Notes under the pieces: model-generated | Seen by the model: the letters and a program-made list of their open reading frames with translations, nothing else | What the model was told of the DNA's origin: nothing | Databases searched by the model: none | Part shown: in pieces, positions 45,917-52,864 of the stretch | Numbering within the stretch: the first letter of the stretch is position 1 | Layout: every line of letters starts with the position of its first letter | From: Planctomycetota bacterium | GTDB taxonomy: Bacteria; Planctomycetota; Brocadiia; Brocadiales; Bathyanammoxibiaceae | Assembly: GCA_023261505.1 (NCBI GenBank) | Contig: JAHFOV010000007.1 | Location: forward strand, 1 to 52,864 | Length of the DNA stretch: 52,864 bases | Reading direction: 5' to 3' | Program-made: the position numbers and the translations under genes

Positions 45917-48547
45917 GTGACTGACCTCACCCCCATGATGCTACAGTATAAGACCATTAAGGAGCGACATAAGGATTGTCTCTTGTTCTTCCGGCTGGGG
46001 GATTTCTATGAGATGTTCTACGAGGATGCGAAGGTCGCCTCCAGGGTTCTGGGTATCACACTGACAAGCCGCTCCAAGGGGGATAGAGCCGTTCCGATGG
46101 CAGGCGTGCCTCATCACGCAGCCAGTACATATATCCAGCGGCTGATAAAGGCTGGCTACAAGGTGGCTATATGCGAACAAATGGAAGACCCCAAGGAGGC
46201 TAAGGGAGTAGTGGAGCGGGATATAGTTAGAATTATCACTCCCGGCACCCTCACCGATGAGAACCTCCTTGACGAAAGGGTCAACAACTACCTCATCGGG
46301 ATACTGCCTCGAAAAGATAGTATAGGTCTGGCATGGGTGGAACTCTCTACAGGGAAATTTGAACTGGAAGAGATACCAAGGACGGGACTTATTGACGAAC
46401 TCTACAGGCTCAGGCCTTCCGAGTGCCTACTACCAGAGGATTCCTTTGCCCAGGAAAGGGTACTTGTAGAAGACTTGAAAGCAGGGCTGGGAAGTACGAT
46501 TACTGCAAGACCACCCTGGGAATTCTCCAGGGAGACAGCTTATCAGGCACTACTTGAGCATTTCAAAGTTGCAAGTCTGGAGGGTTTTGACTGCCATGAT
46601 ATGAATCATGCTCTGGGGGCAGCGGGGGCGGTGCTGCACTACCTGAGAGATACACATAGAGAGTCCCTTTCCCATATATGTAAACTTCAAAAGTACAGTG
46701 TCTGTAACCGTCTCATGATAGATGCCACTACACAGAGAGGGTTGGAACTCCTTGAGACAATAAGAAGTAGAGAGTGCGAGGGTTCCCTCCTTAGTGTGCT
46801 GGACTTGACCCTTACTCCCATGGGGGCAAGGCTATTAAGGCGGTGGATACTTTCTCCATTATTAAATCCTCAGGAGATAGGTTCCAGACAAGAAGGTATA
46901 CAGGAATTGTTAGCTCAGCAGGGGTTAAGGACAACCCTCCGCTCTCACCTAAAAAATGTCGCGGACATGGAAAGGATTTCTACAAGGGTAAGTACTGGAA
47001 GATGCAATGCAAGGGAACTTGTGGCCCTGAAGGATTCCCTGGAGCAGGTAGGGAGTTTAAAAGAGGCCCTTAAGGGGGTGGGTTCACCAATCCTGAAAGA
47101 CCTGTGGGGAGGATTGGATTTGTTGGAAGAGGTGAGGGTGCTGATTAGTACGGCGCTCGTCTTAAACCCACCGCTTGGATTAAGGGATGGCGGATTAATC
47201 AAGGAAGGCTATCATCCTGAGTTAGATGAACTGCGGAACATTGGACGCAACGGCAAGTCCTGGCTTGCAAATTTTCAGGCAGAAGAGGTACGCCGTACTG
47301 GTATATCCTCCCTCAAGGTGGGCTACAATAAGGTCTTTGGGTATTACATAGAGGTGACAAACACCCATAAGGAGCGCATACCTCAGGGCTACATCCGACG
47401 GCAGACCCTAAAAAATGCGGAACGTTACATAACTCAGGAACTGAAGGAATACGAATCTAAGGTGATTACCGCAGAGGAGAGAGCCAAGGGGTTGGAGTAC
47501 GATCTTTTCGAAGAAGTAAGAAAAGATGTGGCTTCTTACACCGTAAGGCTACAAGAGGTGGCGGGCGTGGTGGCCGAACTCGATGTGCTGGTTGCCCTTG
47601 CTCAGGTGGCAGCAGAAAACAATTACATCAGACCTGAGATAACTGAAGAACGAAGGCTTTATATCTCAGAGGGAAGACACCCAGTATTGGAAAAGACTAT
47701 GGGCAAGGGGAAGTTCGTCCCTAACAGTATTGAGCTTGATGGGAATATTAACAGGGTGATGGTGATCACCGGTCCCAATATGGCGGGAAAAAGTACCTAC
47801 ATAAGGCAGGTGGCACTTTTGGTACTAATGGCACAGATGGGGAGTTTCATTCCTGCCAGGGAGGCAAAGATAGGTGTGGTAGATAGAATCTTTACCAGGG
47901 TTGGTGCCTCTGATGAACTTTCCAGGGGGCAGAGTACCTTCATGGTAGAGATGCAGGAGGCGGCTAATATCCTTAACAATGCCACAGAAAGGAGCCTCAT
48001 CATCCTGGACGAGGTGGGAAGGGGCACCAGCACCTTTGATGGATTAAGTATCGCCTGGGCCATGACTGAATATATTTATAAAAACCTTGGAGCCAGAACC
48101 CTTTTTGCCACTCACTACCATGAGCTTACCGAGCTGGCGTTATTGTTTCCGGGAATAAAGAATTACAATGTGGCTGTGAGAGAGTGGGGGGAGGAGGTGG
48201 TATTCTTAAGAAAGATTGTGGAAGGGGGTACAGACAAGAGCTATGGTATACACGTAGCAAGGCTGGCTGGAGTACCGAAGGAGTTAGTAACCAGGGCAAA
48301 AGAGATTCTGGAAGAACTTGAGGCAAATTCCCTGGACGCATATCAGAGACCTAAATTGGCGGCAAAAAAACCTGGAAACGTAAAAGAAGCTACTCCCGCA
48401 GAACCCATACAAATCCCACTATTTTTCCCTAAAGAGCAGGCTGTTATAGAAGATATTAAGCGCCTGGACATCTTCACCCTTACCCCTCTAGAGGCATTAA
48501 GCAAGCTGGATGAGCTAAAGAAAAGGCTCACAGCAGACAAGACCTAA
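45917..48547 (+). CDS. mutS: DNA mismatch repair protein MutS
   Basis: The 876-residue protein starts at a GTG (45917). The mismatch-reading motif FYE (residues 30-32) is N-terminal. The ATPase has Walker A GPNMAGKST (619-627), then STFMVEMQEAANIL and DEVGRGTSTFDG. A C-terminal helical clamp ends in SKLDELKKRL. It is the last gene of the operon. Its stop overlaps the stop of the convergent efflux gene by 3 bp, with no terminator between them. Confidence 0.97.
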   Translation: MTDLTPMMLQYKTIKERHKDCLLFFRLGDFYEMFYEDAKVASRVLGITLTSRSKGDRAVPMAGVPHHAASTYIQRLIKAGYKVAICEQMEDPKEAKGVVERDIVRIITPGTLTDENLLDERVNNYLIGILPRKDSIGLAWVELSTGKFELEEIPRTGLIDELYRLRPSECLLPEDSFAQERVLVEDLKAGLGSTITARPPWEFSRETAYQALLEHFKVASLEGFDCHDMNHALGAAGAVLHYLRDTHRESLSHICKLQKYSVCNRLMIDATTQRGLELLETIRSRECEGSLLSVLDLTLTPMGARLLRRWILSPLLNPQEIGSRQEGIQELLAQQGLRTTLRSHLKNVADMERISTRVSTGRCNARELVALKDSLEQVGSLKEALKGVGSPILKDLWGGLDLLEEVRVLISTALVLNPPLGLRDGGLIKEGYHPELDELRNIGRNGKSWLANFQAEEVRRTGISSLKVGYNKVFGYYIEVTNTHKERIPQGYIRRQTLKNAERYITQELKEYESKVITAEERAKGLEYDLFEEVRKDVASYTVRLQEVAGVVAELDVLVALAQVAAENNYIRPEITEERRLYISEGRHPVLEKTMGKGKFVPNSIELDGNINRVMVITGPNMAGKSTYIRQVALLVLMAQMGSFIPAREAKIGVVDRIFTRVGASDELSRGQSTFMVEMQEAANILNNATERSLIILDEVGRGTSTFDGLSIAWAMTEYIYKNLGARTLFATHYHELTELALLFPGIKNYNVAVREWGEEVVFLRKIVEGGTDKSYGIHVARLAGVPKELVTRAKEILEELEANSLDAYQRPKLAAKKPGNVKEATPAEPIQIPLFFPKEQAVIEDIKRLDIFTLTPLEALSKLDELKKRLTADKT

Positions 48548-51500
48548 GCACCTTTTAATACCTTCTTTTTCAACCGGCCCTTCTTGCCTTCAATCAGATT
48601 ATAAAGGGCTGGGAGTACGAGTAGGGAAAGCATAGTGGCCGATGTTAGGCCACCCACTATAGCCACGGCAAAGGGGCGCTGTATCTCAGAGCCTATTCTG
48701 GTTGAGAGGGCGGCAGGTAGGAGCCCAAGGATTCCCAGCGTCCCTGCCATAAGTACCGCATTAAAGCGGTTCTTTGCACCCTCTATTATGACCTCCCGAA
48801 AGTTCGTTTGGGGATTTTCATTCCTTAACTGATTTATATAAGAGACCATTACAACTCCATACATGGTAGCTACGCCGCTGAGGGCAACCATCCCTACCAT
48901 GGCAGATACACTCAAGTGCAGCCTGGTTACAGCCAGGGCAAAAGGCGCACCCATCAAGGAAAAGATAATATTTATCATGACCAGTAGGGTACTCTTTATT
49001 GAGAGAAAAGCAGTGTAAAGGATGGCAACAATAATGAACATACAAACTGGTACAATTATGGCAAGACGCTTCATGGCCCTCCTCTGGTTTTCAAAGACGC
49101 CGCTCCAGATTAACTTATATCCTGGCGGAAGAGACACCTTGGCCTTGACCTTCTTCTGTCCCTCTGCTACCAGACTACCTAAGTCGCGTTCCCTTATGCT
49201 GCACTTAACAGCAATGCGCAGGGAATTGGCCTCTCTATAGAGGCGGGTAAAGCCCTCCCTTACCGTAACGGTAGCAAGCTGGCTCATGGGTATCAACGTA
49301 CCATCAGAGGCACTTATCAGGATGTTCTTAATCTGGTCTATGTTACTTATCTCTTTTTCCAGGAATCTTACATTAAGCTCAAACCTCCTCTCCCCTTCAA
49401 GTACTACAGTGGCCACTTTTCCCCCCAAGGCCACCTCAACGACCTCCTGGACATCTGCCACGCTTATCCCATATCGGGCTATTTTGGAACGGTCTATTTC
49501 TATCTGAACCTGAGCTTGTCCTCCCAGCCTTTCCCTAGCTAGGTCCGCTGCCCCTTTTACTGTAGACATTACCTCTACTACTTGAGAGGCCAGCTCTTCC
49601 AACTTGCTGGCATCAGGACCAAAAATCTTTACCACCAACTCGCCTTTTACACCTGAGACAGCCTCGTCTACATTGTCCTTTATGGGCTGTGAGAAGTTCA
49701 AAATTATTCCAGGGATAGAAGAAAGTCTGTCGTTCATCTTTCGTATAAGTTCGATTCTATTCCTTGCGGTCTTCCACTTGCTTCTGGGTTTCAAGTCTAC
49801 AAAAATCTCTACGTTGTCGAAACCGTTCACATCGGTGCCGTCATCGGGCCTTCCTAGTTGCGAGGCGGTATTAACCACTTCTGGAAACTCTTGCAATACA
49901 GAGCGGATCTCATGGACAAGCCCTTCTGCCGTGGAGAGGGAGATGTTTGGGGGCATTGTTACCCTTACCCAGAGGGCACCTTCATCAAGTTCTGGTAAAA
50001 ACTCTGTTCCGAGGAAAGGCACTACCGCCAAGCTCCCCGCGAGAAGACCTATCGCTATACCTACGGTGACCCAACTGTGGGATACTGTCTTGGTAACCAC
50101 CGGAACATAAAGGTTTCTTAGAAAATGTATTATAAAACCTTCACGGGCAGCGCCTGGTTTCAAGAAAAAGGAGCAAAGTACAGGAATCACTGTAAATGAG
50201 AAGAGCAAAGACCCTAAGAATGCAAAGCATAGGGTATAAACCATCGGACTAAAAATCCTCCCCTCCACCCTCTGGAAGGAGAATATGGGGATAAAAGCAA
50301 CAACAAGGATGAGTTTAGCAAATACAACAGGATTCCCCACTTCCCTTGTAGCATAAGAAATAATATCAAGTAAAGCCATGCTGTCTTTTTTCAAGTTAAG
50401 ATGCCTGATAATGTTATCTACCACCACTACGGCACCATCTACAATTATCCCAAAATCTATAGCCCCCAGGGACAGAAGATTAGCAGGCACCCCCCTCAAG
50501 TCCAACATTATAAACGTAAAAAGGAGGGAGAGGGGTATTACCGAAGCCACTATAAATGCCACACGAATATTGTGGATTCCAAGATAGACTATTATTATCA
50601 TTAAGACTAAAAAAACCCCTGCCAAAAGGTTTTCCGCAATGGTTTCCAGTGTCTTATGAATTAAGTTTGTGCGGTCATAATAGGGCACTATCCTGACACC
50701 AGTGGGTGCCAATGTCTCATTAAGCTCGTCTACCTTTGCCCTAACTCTTTTTAGTACTTCTAGGGGGTTATCCCCCTTCCTGAGCAGGACTACGGAGGCT
50801 ACCACATCGTCTCTTTCCTCCATCCCTACTATCCCGAGGCGCACCCTTGGCCCTACCCCCACCTCAGCAATATCCTTTACGGTGATTGGTACCCCCTCCC
50901 TGGCCTTTATTACAGTATTCTCTATGTCTGAGATGGTCTTAATTAGGCCAAGGCCCCTTACGGTATAGACCTCCGAGCCGTGCTCTATAAGGCTCCCACC
51001 GGCGTTAATATTAGCTTTAGCTAGGGCCTCAAAGGTCTCATGCAGAGTTATTCCATAAGCCCTAAGTTTTTCTGGGATTACCCTTACTTGATACTGCTTA
51101 GTGGGTCCACCAAAACCGACAACCCCAACCACCCCAGGGACAGTTCTCAGCCCCTTTTCCACCACCCAATCTTCTGTGGCCTTCAGATCCAGAAGGCTTA
51201 TATCCGGTGGGCCTTCCAGGGTGTAACGGTATATCTCTCCAATTGGAGTATAGAGAGGAGCAAGGGTGGGCTGTACACCGCCTGGTAAGGTCGCAGAATT
51301 CATGAACTCCGTAACCTGTTGACGGGCAAAGTATGGATTGGTGCCATCTTCAAAGACTACGGTCACCACTGAGAGGGAAAAGATAGATATAGAACGCAGA
51401 GACACAAGCCTGGGAAGTGCGTTCATAACCTTCTCAATAGGTATAGTTATAACCTTTTCAACCTCTTCTGCTGCACGGCCGGGGTACTGGGTAATAATCT

Positions 51501-51642
51501 GTACCTGGACGTTAGTAACGTCTGGGTAAGCCTCTATGGGCAGGCGCTTTAAAGAAAGGATACCAAAACCTATGCAGAAGACTGTCAGGGTTATAATAAT
51601 AAATCTATAATAGAGAGAGAAAACTACTAGTCTATCAATCAT
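48544..51642 (-). CDS. CzcA/CusA-family RND heavy-metal efflux pump
   Basis: The 1032-residue inner-membrane pump has twelve expected transmembrane helices and two large periplasmic loops. Helix 4 reads AIDFGIIVDGAVVVVDN, keeping both proton-relay aspartates of the CzcA group but with Asp in place of the usual Glu. RLPIEAYPDVTNVQV and SRIGSEIQRPFAVAIVGG are family signatures. It exports divalent or monovalent metals together with the adaptor encoded just upstream (21-bp gap). The outer-membrane factor is not in the window. Confidence 0.93.
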   Translation of the reverse strand: MIDRLVVFSLYYRFIIITLTVFCIGFGILSLKRLPIEAYPDVTNVQVQIITQYPGRAAEEVEKVITIPIEKVMNALPRLVSLRSISIFSLSVVTVVFEDGTNPYFARQQVTEFMNSATLPGGVQPTLAPLYTPIGEIYRYTLEGPPDISLLDLKATEDWVVEKGLRTVPGVVGVVGFGGPTKQYQVRVIPEKLRAYGITLHETFEALAKANINAGGSLIEHGSEVYTVRGLGLIKTISDIENTVIKAREGVPITVKDIAEVGVGPRVRLGIVGMEERDDVVASVVLLRKGDNPLEVLKRVRAKVDELNETLAPTGVRIVPYYDRTNLIHKTLETIAENLLAGVFLVLMIIIVYLGIHNIRVAFIVASVIPLSLLFTFIMLDLRGVPANLLSLGAIDFGIIVDGAVVVVDNIIRHLNLKKDSMALLDIISYATREVGNPVVFAKLILVVAFIPIFSFQRVEGRIFSPMVYTLCFAFLGSLLFSFTVIPVLCSFFLKPGAAREGFIIHFLRNLYVPVVTKTVSHSWVTVGIAIGLLAGSLAVVPFLGTEFLPELDEGALWVRVTMPPNISLSTAEGLVHEIRSVLQEFPEVVNTASQLGRPDDGTDVNGFDNVEIFVDLKPRSKWKTARNRIELIRKMNDRLSSIPGIILNFSQPIKDNVDEAVSGVKGELVVKIFGPDASKLEELASQVVEVMSTVKGAADLARERLGGQAQVQIEIDRSKIARYGISVADVQEVVEVALGGKVATVVLEGERRFELNVRFLEKEISNIDQIKNILISASDGTLIPMSQLATVTVREGFTRLYREANSLRIAVKCSIRERDLGSLVAEGQKKVKAKVSLPPGYKLIWSGVFENQRRAMKRLAIIVPVCMFIIVAILYTAFLSIKSTLLVMINIIFSLMGAPFALAVTRLHLSVSAMVGMVALSGVATMYGVVMVSYINQLRNENPQTNFREVIIEGAKNRFNAVLMAGTLGILGLLPAALSTRIGSEIQRPFAVAIVGGLTSATMLSLLVLPALYNLIEGKKGRLKKKVLKGA

Positions 51643-51663
51643 GGCTTTTTGGGTTCGGCGGGC

Positions 51664-52864
51664 TCAGCTTTTGGATTTGGCTAACTCAGCCTGAAGGAGA
51701 ATGTTACCTTCAGTGACCACCCGCTCTCCCGGCTTAAGCCCGCTTAGGATTTGAACTACGCCTTCCCTTTCAGAAGACACCATGACTTCTCTCTTGGAAT
51801 ACTTTCCAGTACCTTCCTCAACGATAACTATCCTTTTATCCCCCTCAGTAAGTAATGCTTTGCTGCTAACTGTTAAAACCATATCCCCTTCGTCGGGTAA
51901 GGTGTTTATCTTTACAAACATCTCAGGTTTAAGTTTACCCGAGGTGTTATCTATCTCGCACCTTATTTTTATTGTTCTGGTGGTGGGGTCTATTACATCG
52001 GATATGTATGAAATCTTTCCTGGAAAGAACTCCCCAGGGTAGGAGAGGGTCTCGACGGCTACGTTTTTACCTAACTTTAAAAAGGACAGGTCCTTCTCAA
52101 AAACGTTGCCCAATACCCATAAGGTAGAAAGGTCGGCTACTGTGTAGAGTAAATCGTTAGGTTTAATATACATGCCTAGAAGGGTCTTTTGTTCTACCAC
52201 AGTCCCAGAAATAGGGGATTCAATAGAAACCCTACCAGTCAATTTTGCATCCTCTTTCATAAGTTCTGCCACCTCACTATCGTCCATGCCCAGTGTAAAA
52301 AGCGTTGCCCTGGCTACCTCAAACTTTGCCTTTTTTTCTATTAGGTCGTTGTAGGCTTCTTGATACGATTTCTTTGCGATGGCACCGTGCTCGTATAGAT
52401 TTTTAACCCTATCGTAAGCTTGCTGAGCTAACGTAAGGGCGGCACGACTGTTAACGAATGCTGCCTGAGCCTGGCCTAACTCTACACTTTCTATTGTGAC
52501 CATATGGGCCTCCTTACAAACCTTATCCCCCAGTTTTGCTTTTATCTCAACTGTCCTTCCACCAATAGGGGAGTAAATGTAGGTCATACGTGTGGCATTA
52601 AACGTCGTACGTCCACTAATTGGTGGTAGGGTATACCTGGGTGCTAGGACAGCCTCTTCTGTTTTTATATTGACTAATCTTTCTGGAGTAGGTTCTTTTG
52701 TGCTACTTTCAGAATGACCGGTCTTGGCACTGCCCTTTTTATGTTCTGGCATTCTCTTCGCTCTGTAAACAGTGTCGTTCTCAAATCTATCCTTACCTTT
52801 GACCTGGTTACAGAAGGTGCCCGAAATAGCTATCAAGAAGATGAGGATAAAGAAAAGAAAGATA
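51664..52864 (-). CDS. RND efflux membrane fusion protein (CzcB/CusB family), partial
   Basis: The adaptor links the pump to an outer-membrane channel. About 400 residues are visible and the frame is open to the window edge, so the start lies outside. The last visible N-terminal part (FLFFILIFLIAISGTFC) looks like a signal or lipoprotein leader. A TTG at 52836 would cut it. Family features are an alpha hairpin (LTLAQQAYDRVKNLYEHGAI), lipoyl-like halves (LGDKVCKEAHMVTIES and SPISGTVVEQKTLLGMYI) and the beta barrel (LWVLGNVFEKDL; VETLSYPGEFFPGKISYISD). Confidence 0.9.
   Translation of the reverse strand, partial: IFLFFILIFLIAISGTFCNQVKGKDRFENDTVYRAKRMPEHKKGSAKTGHSESSTKEPTPERLVNIKTEEAVLAPRYTLPPISGRTTFNATRMTYIYSPIGGRTVEIKAKLGDKVCKEAHMVTIESVELGQAQAAFVNSRAALTLAQQAYDRVKNLYEHGAIAKKSYQEAYNDLIEKKAKFEVARATLFTLGMDDSEVAELMKEDAKLTGRVSIESPISGTVVEQKTLLGMYIKPNDLLYTVADLSTLWVLGNVFEKDLSFLKLGKNVAVETLSYPGEFFPGKISYISDVIDPTTRTIKIRCEIDNTSGKLKPEMFVKINTLPDEGDMVLTVSSKALLTEGDKRIVIVEEGTGKYSKREVMVSSEREGVVQILSGLKPGERVVTEGNILLQAELAKSKS

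Noticed and set aside
35206-48547. Prophage, integrative element or insertion sequence with a transposase
   Set aside because: No integrase, transposase, phage structural gene or att-like tRNA end was recognised; only non-coding repeats are seen.

Overview
The window holds one very long, uninterrupted translation/transcription supercluster (about 2.5-35.2 kb, all on the + strand) flanked by accessory DNA. The organism looks like a Gram-negative anaerobe of moderate G+C. Evidence: an HME-type RND efflux pump with its membrane fusion protein, a Kdo/WaaP-type lipopolysaccharide kinase, a PEP-CTERM secretory protein remnant and the AhbA/AhbB siroheme decarboxylase pair of the alternative heme route. 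The three-helix SecE, zinc-ribbon-tailed L24, Cys-rich EF-Tu insert and EF-G sequence make me suspect Planctomycetota (possibly the anammox-related branch), but this is inference from memory at low confidence.

Layout. 1-2.5 kb (- strand): a TPR protein carrying a carbohydrate-binding-like C-terminal domain, more out-of-frame TPR repeats at the window edge, and a secreted PLD-like protein whose HKD lysine is replaced. 2.5-5 kb: tRNA-Thr, -Tyr, -Gly and -Thr, then tuf, rpmG, tRNA-Trp and secE. 5.1-18.5 kb: nusG, rplK-A-J-L, rpoB, rpoC, rpsL, rpsG, fusA. 18.5-34.3 kb: the S10-spc-alpha string from rpsJ to rplQ, including secY, adk, map, infA, rpmJ, rpoA. It lacks rpmD, and a methyltransferase gene is embedded between rpsM and rpsK. 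A HIT protein and a dual-specificity phosphatase gene are joined to the end of this string.

35.2-37.1 kb (- strand): ahbB, ahbA and a sulfite-reductase-like siroheme/4Fe-4S protein, with a 120-bp MITE-like repeat among them. 37.4-42.8 kb: a repeat-rich accessory stretch with a decayed PEP-CTERM gene, an LPS kinase, plsY, amrB and a broken lipoprotein gene. 43.0-48.5 kb: an overlapping operon of a metallo-beta-lactamase-fold hydrolase, a PP-loop sulfurtransferase-like protein, a GIY-YIG (DUF123) nuclease, a UDG-like protein and mutS. 48.5 kb to the end (- strand): an RND heavy-metal efflux pump and its adaptor, cut by the window edge.

The most unusual signal is a set of short palindromic repeats (mainly TCCGCC...GGCGGA, TTCGCC...GGCGAA and GTAGGGGCGTA...TACGCCCCTAC). 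They litter the accessory regions and lie in frame inside several protein-coding genes, much like the palindromic elements known from Rickettsia. The roughly 30-kb ribosomal supercluster appears free of them.
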